Assembly: GCF_039614845.1 (NCBI RefSeq)
Contig: NZ_JBDIML010000001.1
Location: 434,001 to 498,000 of the forward strand
Direction: 5' to 3'
Origin: Ornithinibacillus xuwenensis
GTDB taxonomy: Bacteria > Bacillota > Bacilli > Bacillales > Amphibacillaceae
Length of the DNA: 64,000 bases
In this document: positions 33,075 to 40,751 of the stretch, piece by piece
How positions within the stretch are numbered: position 1 is the stretch's first letter
Layout of the letters: each line of letters begins with the position of its first letter
Translations under genes and position numbers: made by a program
The notes under the pieces: model-generated
Told to the model about the DNA's origin: nothing
Databases searched by the model: none
What the model saw: only the letters and a program-made list of their open reading frames with translations

Positions 33075-33755
33075 TTATTTTCGCCTCCTTTCGACTTCCT
33101 CTAACTTTTTTAAGAAAGCATTCTCTGCGCGTAAACGCTCATTTTCTTTTTCGATTCGAAGCATCTCTAACTTCATTTTTTCTTCCGGAGTTAATTCTTC
33201 TACGCTCTTCGAACGTCCACGTCTATCTTGTAAAGAATCCCATCCATTATTTTCGTATTTACGTACCCATTGATAAACTTGTTGATAAGAAACTTGATGT
33301 TTCTCCGCTGTCTGTTGATAGTGCTTTCCATTCTCTAATGCATCTTGTACAATCTCGATTCGTTCTTCCCAAGTAGTTTTCCTTCCTTTAGTCACAGAGC
33401 TCGTTCTTCCTTTTCCCGTATCTTTTAATTCTCTATGACCATTATACTGTTTTATCCATCTCTGTAATACAGAATGACTGGAGATTTCATATTTTCTAAT
33501 CACTTCATCTTGAGAATATTCTCCAGTTATATACGACTTTACAGCTCTGACTTTTAATTCTTTAGAATAATTTTTCCACGTCTTTGATTCCTCTAACCCG
33601 TCTAGTCCTTCCTCTTCAAATTTTTCCTTCCATTTATTAATAGTGTTTATTGAAATTTGATATTTGAAACATAATTGCCTAAGTGAATAACCCTTATTTT
33701 GATAAGCCTTTATTACTTCATATTTAAAGTTGCTTGGATAAGATCTATTAGACAA
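33075..33755 (-). CDS. IS3-family transposase, OrfA (DNA-binding part)
   Basis: A 226-residue protein with three helix-turn-helix units in tandem: YSLRQLCFKYQISINTINKWK (near 19-39, one residue more than quoted elsewhere), YSQDEVIRKYEISSHSVLQRW (about 80-100) and YQQTAEKHQVSYQQVYQWVRK (about 146-166). A leucine-zipper-like coiled coil follows (KLEMLRIEKENERLRAENAFL). IS150-group OrfA proteins are usually about 170 residues with two units; this one is longer. It ends VERRRK with a stop next to the frameshift site. Confidence 0.85.
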   Translation of the reverse strand: MSNRSYPSNFKYEVIKAYQNKGYSLRQLCFKYQISINTINKWKEKFEEEGLDGLEESKTWKNYSKELKVRAVKSYITGEYSQDEVIRKYEISSHSVLQRWIKQYNGHRELKDTGKGRTSSVTKGRKTTWEERIEIVQDALENGKHYQQTAEKHQVSYQQVYQWVRKYENNGWDSLQDRRGRSKSVEELTPEEKMKLEMLRIEKENERLRAENAFLKKLEEVERRRK

Positions 33756-33760
33756 AAAAA

Positions 33761-33816
33761 CTCCCCCTAAGGTAAAACAGATTTTTTATTTTTTAATCTG
33801 TCTACCTTAAGGGGAG
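33761..33816. terminator. Long hairpin inside the IS right end
   Basis: Arms TCCCCCTAAGGTA (33762-33774) and TACCTTAAGGGGA (33803-33815), with an inner ACAGATT/AATCTGT pair around a T-rich loop. It lies between the right inverted repeat and the transposase start, a place where such hairpins shield transposase genes from outside transcription. Confidence 0.55.
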
Positions 33817-33970
33817 CATATCAACTTCGGTCACCTTTTTTTGTAACCATTTACTAAAAGTTTGAATTTAATATAAATTAATTTCTTTTAGGATGACATT
33901 AGTTCCAGGTGACCAGTAATAAATATATTTGTATTAAGGTATGTATCCCTTTCGGTAATTCTAAGTAAAT

Positions 33971-34022
33971 AATGATAAATAGAATGGGGAGGAAATAATG
34001 ATAAATAGAATGGGGAGGAAAT
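33971..34022 (+). repeat. 26-bp tandem duplication containing a ribosome binding site
   Basis: Two identical 26-nt units, 33971-33996 and 33997-34022, each holding AATGGGGAGGAAAT, are followed by a third partial unit (AATGAT). The second unit supplies the Shine-Dalgarno sequence for the 42-residue gene at 34024; the first leads into an 8-codon frame that overlaps it. Confidence 0.85.
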
Positions 34023-34023
34023 A

Positions 34024-34152
34024 ATGATGAATGAAGAACAGTTTGAAGAATTAATGAAGGCTGAAAAAGTTAAGAGGTATTTAATAGCATCATTAGTTGT
34101 TGGGGTTTACCTAATAGTAATATTTTGTTTCATTATGTTAATAGAGATATAA
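34024..34152 (+). CDS. Very small membrane protein
   Basis: A 42-residue product: an acidic start MMNEEQFEELMKAEKVKRY and one membrane helix (about 20-41). The GGGGAGG site is 5-6 nt upstream. The second ATG (34027) could also serve. The gene lies just beyond the IS3 insertion. Unknown function. Confidence 0.5.
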   Translation: MMNEEQFEELMKAEKVKRYLIASLVVGVYLIVIFCFIMLIEI

Positions 34153-34525
34153 GCATTATTTTAGAACCTCAGGTGCTTAAATGAATAAATAAGATTGATG
34201 AAGTAATCGTTCTTTTATTAATCCTATTAATCACCTTGTAGATGATTATTGGATTAACAAGTTAATTACAATAATCAATCTTATTTCCCATTTTATCTCG
34301 AACTTATATTGAATTTAAATGACTGATGTACTTTAGTCTAAAATTGAGTGAAGTTGAACTATATTAATCTAACTGTGAAAAAGTAAATAGTTACTCATTG
34401 CGAGCCGCAAAAAAATGATACTGACGGGGAAATATTTAGACAATTATGTTAAATTATAAAAGTAGAGATATAGGATTTAAAATCCAGGTTATTCAATTAA
34501 GAACAATGAAAAAAGGAGAATTATC
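34153..34525. other. Intergenic stretch with a degenerate repeat core
   Basis: No gene over about 370 nt. A weak repeat core (GGGGAAATATTTAGACAATT then ATGTTAAATT) lies at 34427-34456, 70 nt before the next start. No strong terminator is visible. Confidence 0.45.
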
Positions 34526-34966
34526 ATGGAAGATTCTTTAACGATTAAAGAACTGCAATCACAAAACGAGGTTTTAGCAGCATTTCCTATAATGAAACAA
34601 TTACGAACACATCTTGATGAAAAAATGTATCTGGATTTAGTATTAGATGCAAAAGGCGAAGATAGTTATAGGTTGTTTGCTTTAATTGATGAAGGAGAAA
34701 TTGTCGCAGTAACTGGCTTTAAACCAATGATCACATTATATTACGGTAGATTTGTTTGGGTATGTGATTTAGTGACTGATACAACTAAGCGTTCCAAAGG
34801 CTACGGTGAGGAACTACTTGAATTTGTTCATGAATGGGCACTAGAAAACAATTATACAAGTGTAGCTTTGTCTTCAGGATTACAAAGAACTAACGCCCAT
34901 CGTTTTTATCAAAAAACAATGGGTTATGACAAAGTAAGTTATGTGTTTAAGAAGAATGTAAAATAA
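34526..34966 (+). CDS. GNAT-family N-acetyltransferase
   Basis: A 146-residue acetyltransferase. The acetyl-CoA-binding segment is VCDLVTDTTKRSKGYGEELLEFVHEWA (in parts, about residues 81-108), containing R-x-K-G-Y-G, the Q/R-x-x-G-x-G/A loop. The C-terminal LSSGLQRTNAHRFYQKTMGY is typical of small-molecule GNATs. The start has AAAGGAG. Substrate unknown; it heads a run of modifying enzymes extending to 42 kb. Confidence 0.85.
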   Translation: MEDSLTIKELQSQNEVLAAFPIMKQLRTHLDEKMYLDLVLDAKGEDSYRLFALIDEGEIVAVTGFKPMITLYYGRFVWVCDLVTDTTKRSKGYGEELLEFVHEWALENNYTSVALSSGLQRTNAHRFYQKTMGYDKVSYVFKKNVK

Positions 34967-35061
34967 ATGCGGTTCTTTCGTTAACAATGGGTTAATGCTT
35001 GCTACCCTTCGAAGACAGTCAATTTATTTCTAATAATATTATAGGGGATTTGACTTTTACG

Positions 35062-35598
35062 ATGACAAGAGATAGTTATCATTTGAATACTAAAACACAA
35101 TTGATAGTATTGGAGGAGCTTACTAGATTTTTCGAGTTGTTGGATGCTGAATTTTGGCTGCGCGGAGGATGGGCAGTGGATTTTTTACTTGGTAAGGTTA
35201 CTCGAAAGCATAGTGACATCGATATCGTAACCTGGATAGAAAATAGAGTTCGATTAGAGAATGAACTTTTAATAGCTGGTTATGAACAAATACCTGTAGC
35301 TGAGCCATTTCGTGATAGACAGTCTGACTTTCGTGTAGACAATGTTGATATTACATTTGGCTATTTAGCATACGGCCTTGATGGTAGCCTTATTATGAAT
35401 GGATTACCAGAATGGGAATGGAGGGCTGACTCCCTTATACCTCAGTATTATTGGCTACATGGAAAAAAAGCAAAAGTAGTACATCCTAAACAACTCATAG
35501 AGGAAAAGAAAATATATAGAGAGATTGGTCGTCCTTATAGACAGAAGGATGAAGAAAGTATGAAGATATTGTATCGAATAATTGCCGAATTTAATTGA
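35062..35598 (+). CDS. Aminoglycoside-2''-adenylyltransferase-like nucleotidyltransferase
   Basis: A 178-residue nucleotidyltransferase. The catalytic core LRGGWAVDFLLGKVTRKHSDIDIVTW has the GG/W motif and the DxD metal pair, as in the AadK/LinA-like family (PF10706). A third acidic strand is near VDNVDITFGY. Members transfer AMP to antibiotics, but many chromosomal homologs have no tested activity. The N-terminus is uncertain: ATG 35062 matches the family length, while the frame is open back to TTG 34999 without a ribosome site. Confidence 0.8.
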   Translation: MTRDSYHLNTKTQLIVLEELTRFFELLDAEFWLRGGWAVDFLLGKVTRKHSDIDIVTWIENRVRLENELLIAGYEQIPVAEPFRDRQSDFRVDNVDITFGYLAYGLDGSLIMNGLPEWEWRADSLIPQYYWLHGKKAKVVHPKQLIEEKKIYREIGRPYRQKDEESMKILYRIIAEFN

Positions 35599-35669
35599 GC
35601 ATGTAAAATGTCGTACTTAACGAGGTTAATGATGAGTACTAGTTCTTAAAAGGTTGAGGAGGGGAAATA

Positions 35670-35897
35670 GTGGAAAGACGAAATAAACGTATTGGAATCT
35701 TTATGCTAATCTTATTGGTTACTACCCTAATCGCTTCATTTGGATTAATATTAAAAGAACACTACACTTTCGGTTTTATAATAGGTGGTGTATTTTTGTA
35801 TTTAGCAACCTCTCTAGGTCAGTGGTTTTCGAATAAGAACGAGGATTATGTGCACAGAAATATTTATGAAAATAATCGAGATAGGTGGCATAATTGA
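35670..35897 (+). CDS. Small two-helix membrane protein
   Basis: A 75-residue protein with a basic start MERRNKR, helices at about 9-28 and 33-50 and a hydrophilic tail NKNEDYVHRNIYENNRDRWH. GTG 35670 has GAGGAGGGG upstream. Unknown function. Confidence 0.6.
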   Translation: MERRNKRIGIFMLILLVTTLIASFGLILKEHYTFGFIIGGVFLYLATSLGQWFSNKNEDYVHRNIYENNRDRWHN

Positions 35898-35996
35898 TAA
35901 AACTATTCTTGAATTAGTTCATTTACCTCAACATTTAAGACTTTCTAAATTACGATAGACTTATTAAAATAACCAGTAGGATCAGGAGGGGTAAGC

Positions 35997-36161
35997 TTGG
36001 AGGCAAGTTTTATGTTTTTATCAATCTTTTTAATTTGTTTATGCATTAGTTCTGTACTAAATATTCTTTTGAAAATGACCAAAAAAAAGGACTGGGTAAT
36101 AACATTTTTATTAAGCTTAGGCTTGTCGTTTATATTTCTGCCTTTTATGATGGGTAATTAG
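35997..36161 (+). CDS. Small two-helix membrane protein
   Basis: A 54-residue protein: helix FMFLSIFLICLCISSVLNIL, loop KMTKKKDW, helix VITFLLSLGLSFIFLPFMM. TTG 35997 has AGGAGGGG about 7 nt upstream. A TGATCA-type terminator and repeat copy 14 follow. Unknown function. Confidence 0.55.
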   Translation: MEASFMFLSIFLICLCISSVLNILLKMTKKKDWVITFLLSLGLSFIFLPFMMGN

Positions 36162-36237
36162 TAAATGTCATGGATTTTTTTTATTTCTATTAGAATAGCA
36201 AATTAGGTTTTACTACAATTACAACTATTAACGATTA

Positions 36238-36317
36238 AAGGTGATCAACCAATGATCATCTTTTCTTTTTTTGGCTAAATCAATATTATTTTTGGAATAT
36301 TATGTTAGTATTGAAAT
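36238..36317 (+). repeat. Dispersed repeat, copy 14, with terminator
   Basis: AAGGTGATCA (36238-36247), loop ACCA, ATGATCATCTT (36252-36262) and a T-rich tail, then core TTTGGAATATTATGTTAGTA at 36291-36310. The next gene starts 61 nt after the core. Confidence 0.85.
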
Positions 36318-36377
36318 GTGCAGATTTACATATAGCTGGTCATTTTTGATAGGAGAATTGTAAGGAGTGAAAAGATA

Positions 36378-36554
36378 ATGGAAATTATCTTTATGTATAT
36401 TGCTGGCGTAGTAGTTTTTGTAATAGCAATAATAGCAATTATTAATGGAGTAGTGAACAGAGTAAAACGACCAATTGATAATTTAAGAGTAAAAATTTTA
36501 GAGTTAGAAAAAAGAGTTAGTGAGCTAGAACATGAAAATAGGGACAAGCTTTAA
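36378..36554 (+). CDS. Small membrane protein with a C-terminal coiled coil
   Basis: A 58-residue protein: membrane helix over residues 3-22, then RVKRPIDNLRVKILELEKRV and SELEHENRDKL, a short leucine-zipper-like coiled coil with heptad leucines. GGAG precedes ATG 36378. A longer frame on the opposite strand over the same bases is a shadow, because it lacks a ribosome site and reads the coiled coil backwards. It is the gene of repeat copy 14. Unknown function. Confidence 0.6.
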   Translation: MEIIFMYIAGVVVFVIAIIAIINGVVNRVKRPIDNLRVKILELEKRVSELEHENRDKL

Positions 36555-36799
36555 TAAATAATGGATTCATTAACAAATGAGTAATTCTTGTTTATAAGGT
36601 CATGAACAGTGTTAAATATATCGTTGAGTTTTACAAACTTAAATAAATTTTTGTTATCACTCTTATGTATTTATACATCAAAAGTGAAAACAAAGGATAG
36701 TTGTCGGTTTATCAATGGAGTATCGGAAGGCCCTCGTTAGAAAAGTGAATCAATTTCTATAATGATAAAATTATTAACTAGTATTGGTAGGTGAATTAA

Positions 36800-37276
36800 A
36801 TGGGCTATATAAACGACTTAAGAAAAATAGTCGGAACCCGCCCACTTTTAATGGTAGGTGCATGTACAATTGTTATAAATAATCGGAAGGAAATATTACT
36901 ACAGTGCAGAAGGGATAATGGCTGCTGGGGCTTACCTGGTGGTGCAGCTGATTTAGGTGAAACGTTAGAGGAAGTTGCCAAAAGAGAGCTATTGGAAGAA
37001 ACAGGGTTACGTGCACAGAACTTAACCTTATTTAATGTCTATTCTGGTGATAAATTCTATTATAAATATCCTCACGGAGATGAGGTCTATAATGTGATAA
37101 CTGCCTATCTATGCAGCAATTATGACGGTGTACGAAGGAATGAAGAAAGTGAAGTTCTAGATTTAAAGTATTTTGATGTTTCGGCACTTCCTTCTACTAT
37201 CAATCCACCTGACTTACCAATTATTCTTGATTATATCGATTTTGCGAGTAAACAAGCTTTACATAAAAATCCTTAA
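36800..37276 (+). CDS. Nudix hydrolase
   Basis: A 158-residue Nudix enzyme. The Nudix box is GGAADLGETLEEVAKRELLEETGL (in two parts, about residues 47-70) with all catalytic glutamates. The N-terminal YINDLRKIVGTRPLLMVGA is typical of the MutT/ADP-ribose-pyrophosphatase-like subgroup in Bacillus. It hydrolyses an X-linked nucleoside diphosphate, substrate unknown. ATG has GTAGGTG upstream. The HAD gene follows 43 nt later. Confidence 0.85.
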   Translation: MGYINDLRKIVGTRPLLMVGACTIVINNRKEILLQCRRDNGCWGLPGGAADLGETLEEVAKRELLEETGLRAQNLTLFNVYSGDKFYYKYPHGDEVYNVITAYLCSNYDGVRRNEESEVLDLKYFDVSALPSTINPPDLPIILDYIDFASKQALHKNP

Positions 37277-37319
37277 CTGTAAAGTACAATGATATTAGGG
37301 GATTGGGAGGAGTAGTAGA

Positions 37320-38000
37320 TTGATTGAAGCAGTATTCTTTGATTTATATGAGACGCTTATTACAGAATGGGAAAACAATCAAAAGAAAGCTACCTATTCC
37401 ATTCAAGAACTAGGTTTGGAAGAAGCGGTATATAAACGAGAATGGGCATTACGACGAAATAAGCGGATGGATGGGACGTATCCTGACCATCAAAGTGTCT
37501 TGATCGATATTATGGCCTCACAACGATTAGAAGTAGATCAGAAGACTATCGAAGCTATCCACCAAAATAGAGTAAGAGCAAAATTAGTGCCGTTTCAGAA
37601 CATCGATATAGCTATTATTGACATGCTAATGACGTTACGAAGACTCCGTATTAGAATTGGTTTAATTAGTAATTGTGCGCCAGAGGAAGTGGAAGGCTGG
37701 AACACTTCGATGCTAGCAGAGTTATTTGATGATGTTGTATTCTCTTATGAAATGCGACTTTCAAAACCAAACCCTGAAATATATGAAAAGGCATGTAAAA
37801 ACCTAAATGTCTCAGCGACAAATTCCATTTTTATAGGTGATGGAGGTTTTAATGAATTAGAAGGAGCAACGAATAGTGGTATGAAAGCATACCACGCAAC
37901 TTGGTTTTTACCTAAGCACCTTCATGATAATATCACAGGTTATTCGAAATTATATCATCCAGCACAAATTCTTGAGGTTGTAAAACAAAGAAATATCTAA
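37320..38000 (+). CDS. HAD-superfamily hydrolase
   Basis: A 226-residue HAD phosphatase. Motif I is FFDLYETLIT; the usual DxDxT nucleophile motif has D8 but Tyr instead of the second Asp, as in dehalogenase-like or divergent members. Motif II is IGLISNCAPEE, motif III Lys is in LSKPNPEIYEKA, and motif IV is IFIGDGGFNELEGA. Loss of the acid-base Asp in motif I makes phosphatase activity doubtful. TTG 37320 has GGGAGGAG upstream. Substrate unknown. Confidence 0.8.
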   Translation: MIEAVFFDLYETLITEWENNQKKATYSIQELGLEEAVYKREWALRRNKRMDGTYPDHQSVLIDIMASQRLEVDQKTIEAIHQNRVRAKLVPFQNIDIAIIDMLMTLRRLRIRIGLISNCAPEEVEGWNTSMLAELFDDVVFSYEMRLSKPNPEIYEKACKNLNVSATNSIFIGDGGFNELEGATNSGMKAYHATWFLPKHLHDNITGYSKLYHPAQILEVVKQRNI

Positions 38001-38062
38001 GTTTCTGAATTTGTGATAGGAGTTAATGATAGCGAATAGATAAATTAGAAGGTGGCTTTACA

Positions 38063-38929
38063 ATGGTTTTTGCAAATGTCCAGATGACAAGTAGAATGAA
38101 ACGAATAATTATGAATGCAGAAAAAGAAACGCTGCAACTTAAGAACCAGGTATTAACGCCGGAGCATTTACTGCTAGCATGTTTAAATGAAAAATCTGGA
38201 GCACTTAGAGATTTATATTTGAATTGTTCCCTAAACGTTGCGGATGTAAGAATGATATTAATGAAAATGGGTGCCTCTCTTAACCAGGAACTTTCAGGTT
38301 CTGAGTTTTTTACAATAGACATAACGAAGGGTGTAGTGCATGTTATGGAAGCGGCCATTGACATTATGAAAAGGTATAATCAGATTTATTTAAATGAAGG
38401 TCATTTACTGAAAGCGCTTCTAGCAACTGGAGTTGTGGATTATATCTTATCTGAAGAGGATAAAGAGTTGATATTAACACTTGGAACAACAGCAAGAGAC
38501 ATGATTACGAAACTTGGTAACTACACATTTCCAAAAGTTGAAACACAATTCATTCTAAAGGACATGTTACAAGATAAACTACCCCTTGTAGCCTTTGTTG
38601 AAAAGAATTTTTCTTCGGAATGGTCACAAACCATAAATGGGTCATTTTCTATTGAGGAGCCGAATGTGTATATTTCCTTTAATGATCAAAATGATATTAC
38701 TGGATTTGCTGCTTATGATGTCTATAAGAATAAAAAGGGTTATTTTGGACCAATGGGTGTGGCATCAGAGAATAGACTGAAAGGAATAGGCTATTCTCTT
38801 CTTCATCATTGTTTGAATGATATGAAAGCGATTGGCTATGAATATGCCATTATTGGTGGAGCGGGACCAATAGAATTTTATGAGAAGGCATGTCACGCAA
38901 TTGTTATTCCAATTGAAAAGTCATACTAA
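38063..38929 (+). CDS. Clp-N domain fused to a GNAT acetyltransferase
   Basis: A 288-residue two-domain protein. Residues about 1-150 form a Clp_N double repeat, first NAEKETLQLKNQVLTPEHLLLACL and then a second with LNEGHLLKALLATG, as in the substrate-binding N-domain of ClpC/ClpA. Residues about 160-288 are a GNAT fold with GPMGVASENRLKGIGYSLLHHC (acetyl-CoA loop) and IGGAGPIEFYEKAC. No AAA+ module is present. It could acetylate proteins or small molecules recognised by the Clp-N part. GGTGGC upstream of ATG. Confidence 0.8.
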   Translation: MVFANVQMTSRMKRIIMNAEKETLQLKNQVLTPEHLLLACLNEKSGALRDLYLNCSLNVADVRMILMKMGASLNQELSGSEFFTIDITKGVVHVMEAAIDIMKRYNQIYLNEGHLLKALLATGVVDYILSEEDKELILTLGTTARDMITKLGNYTFPKVETQFILKDMLQDKLPLVAFVEKNFSSEWSQTINGSFSIEEPNVYISFNDQNDITGFAAYDVYKNKKGYFGPMGVASENRLKGIGYSLLHHCLNDMKAIGYEYAIIGGAGPIEFYEKACHAIVIPIEKSY

Positions 38930-38997
38930 CTGAAATGATATCTTATAATTCTACGAAAAATTATGATGAATCTACTAAACTAAGGGTTTGATGTTCA

Positions 38998-39789
38998 ATG
39001 AAACTACTTGAGAAAGCAAACTATCATCTCGTATTACCAATAATAAATAGTTGTTCTAGAACATGTCCAACCTTTGCTTGTTCTGTAATTGACGGCATTA
39101 TTCCAGGAAGTGTGTATGTAGACAATCAAAAGAGACCGGAAACGATATTAATCGGTACAAATAATGGAATATATTTCATAGCAGGCTCTGATAGGAATGT
39201 CGAATTTAACACGATGTTTCTTAATTATTATAGACAATGTACAAAAGGGGATGCATCAAGATTTACGCTTTTTTCACCTACAAGTAGTTGGAATCATGTC
39301 ATTAAAGAATTACTACAAAAAGAGACTAGCCAGATGGTTAGAAGGAAGTATTTTTTTAACGAAAAAGATGAAACAACTAAAATACAGCAATTACCAGACG
39401 GATTTGATTTAGTTGTGATAAATGAAAAAATGATCGATGCTTCCTCGAATTTCAACAGGGATTACTATTCCCAATACTGGAATGGTGTATCTAATTATTT
39501 GAAATACGGTATAGGTTATTGTGTCGTTCATAATGAAACAGTAGTCAGTGAATGTACGTCTATTTTTGTCAGTAATCAATATGCTGAAATTGATATCGTG
39601 ACACAAGAAGAATATGCGGGGAATGGGTTTGCATATCTATTAGGTAATACTTTCATTAAGAAATGTTTTGAGGAAGGGCTAACTCCAGCTTGGGATTGTG
39701 ATAAACAAAATGTCGGATCCCAAAAATTAGCTTCCAAGTTAGGATTTGATCGCTTCGAAGAATACTCGATATATATTAGGAAAACGTAG
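38998..39789 (+). CDS. ZmaR-type GNAT acetyltransferase, first copy
   Basis: A 263-residue acetyltransferase of the GNAT_acetyltran (PF12746) type, to which the zwittermicin A resistance protein ZmaR belongs. The N-terminal half has GIIPGSVYVDNQKRPETILI, the middle helix domain FNRDYYSQYWNGVSNYLKYGIGYCVV, and the acetyl-CoA part IDIVTQEEYAGNGFAYLLGN, with WDCDKQNVGSQKLASKLGF at the end. It shares this layout with the gene at 40752. Substrate not known. Start ATG without a strong ribosome site. Confidence 0.8.
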   Translation: MKLLEKANYHLVLPIINSCSRTCPTFACSVIDGIIPGSVYVDNQKRPETILIGTNNGIYFIAGSDRNVEFNTMFLNYYRQCTKGDASRFTLFSPTSSWNHVIKELLQKETSQMVRRKYFFNEKDETTKIQQLPDGFDLVVINEKMIDASSNFNRDYYSQYWNGVSNYLKYGIGYCVVHNETVVSECTSIFVSNQYAEIDIVTQEEYAGNGFAYLLGNTFIKKCFEEGLTPAWDCDKQNVGSQKLASKLGFDRFEEYSIYIRKT

Positions 39790-39842
39790 AGAGTGTTACA
39801 TAAGAATTTACTAGATTGTTGTAGGAATAGGTAGGTGTTTCT

Positions 39843-40334
39843 TTGCAAGTAAATAATCGTAATCAAAATAGTATGAAACAATTTGGTGCATTTTGGCTAA
39901 TGCTAATCGTGATGCTGCTATTAAATATGGTATACATATCAATTAAACTGTATAAATCTAACATTAGTAAGCCTATGTTAGCGAAATCTGAAATCACGCA
40001 AGCAGAATTTGCTAGACTCCATACTTTATCTAATTATACACTTTCAATAGAAAGTTCTTTTTTAATCGTATTGATTATTACAATGATTATTATGTTTTCT
40101 AAAAAACATAAATCGTTGATATACCGTTCGTTAGTCTTATTACTGTCTTTTCTAATCCTTCTACTAGCAGTAAATATCGTAGCTGCTCAAACTTTTGATG
40201 CACCTAGTGGAAATAATGTGCAGCTATTATTTGTCCCCATTTTGCTTGTGGCGGGCGTATTAATTTATGTGGTATTAAGAAAAATCCTTCCACAGAGGAA
40301 GGATTTAAGAGATACTAAAAAATATAATTGGTGA
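39843..40334 (+). CDS. Four-helix membrane protein
   Basis: A 163-residue protein with helices at about 17-37, 68-85, 94-116 and 126-146 and a basic end (RKILPQRKDLRDTKKYNW). TTG 39843 with AGGTAGGTG upstream. No family recognised. Confidence 0.6.
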   Translation: MQVNNRNQNSMKQFGAFWLMLIVMLLLNMVYISIKLYKSNISKPMLAKSEITQAEFARLHTLSNYTLSIESSFLIVLIITMIIMFSKKHKSLIYRSLVLLLSFLILLLAVNIVAAQTFDAPSGNNVQLLFVPILLVAGVLIYVVLRKILPQRKDLRDTKKYNW

Positions 40335-40352
40335 GTTTATGGGGGTGTCTAC

Positions 40353-40700
40353 GTGTACTGTAACTATGAAGGAAAATTAACGAATGCGTTAAAGGTTGAA
40401 GGGGATGTAGGTGCTGATCCAATTTGGTGTAATCAATGTGGGGGTAATTTAGATCTTGAAGACACACCGATAACTAAATCATTAAAAAGCGAATTATTGG
40501 AATGGGCAACTCAATATGGTCTATGGATTGATTGGGATCAAGATACATTACTGTCTAATGGTATCGAAATGGAGAGAAAACATAATGAACAGGGTGCTAT
40601 ATTGACGGAAAAACTACTGAAAGAGCTAGCAGCTAACTACAAAATTTTGTTTATTCCATCCAGGATGGCAAGCATATATGGCAAGATAGTAAAGGATTAG
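40353..40700 (+). CDS. Conserved hypothetical protein with a CxxC pair
   Basis: A 115-residue soluble protein. The N-terminal YCNYEGKLTNALKVEG, then GADPIWCNQCGGNLDLED holds a CxxC (about residues 26-29), with Cys3 as a possible further ligand. The rest reads LLEWATQYGLWIDWDQDTLL, LTEKLLKELAANYKILFIPS. I know this pattern from unnamed Bacillus proteins; function unknown. GTG 40353 follows GGGGGTG. Confidence 0.65.
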   Translation: MYCNYEGKLTNALKVEGDVGADPIWCNQCGGNLDLEDTPITKSLKSELLEWATQYGLWIDWDQDTLLSNGIEMERKHNEQGAILTEKLLKELAANYKILFIPSRMASIYGKIVKD

Positions 40701-40751
40701 TTGGTAACCGATATCAAATACTAGTGAATAGTTTTAGTTAGGGTGATACGC

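Larger units (their letters stand above)
32154..33823 (-). mobile_element. IS3-family insertion sequence (IS150-like)
   Basis: The element spans about 1670 bp. Imperfect terminal inverted repeats begin TGAACTGCCCCC (left) and, reading inward from the right, TGATATGCTCCCC; both continue to GTAGACAG and an A-rich stretch. Direct repeats ACT flank it at 32151-32153 and 33824-33826, the 3-bp duplication expected for IS3. It carries two overlapping-type transposase frames on the minus strand. Both look intact, so it may be active or recently active. Confidence 0.9.

Noticed and set aside
1070..36317. Classical integron with attC sites
   Set aside because: No integron integrase is present and the repeats lack the paired R/L boxes of attC. 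The hairpin ends in a T-run like a terminator.
36326..36547. A 73-codon minus-strand frame
   Set aside because: It covers the rightward 58-residue coiled-coil gene, which has a ribosome site and the repeat leader.
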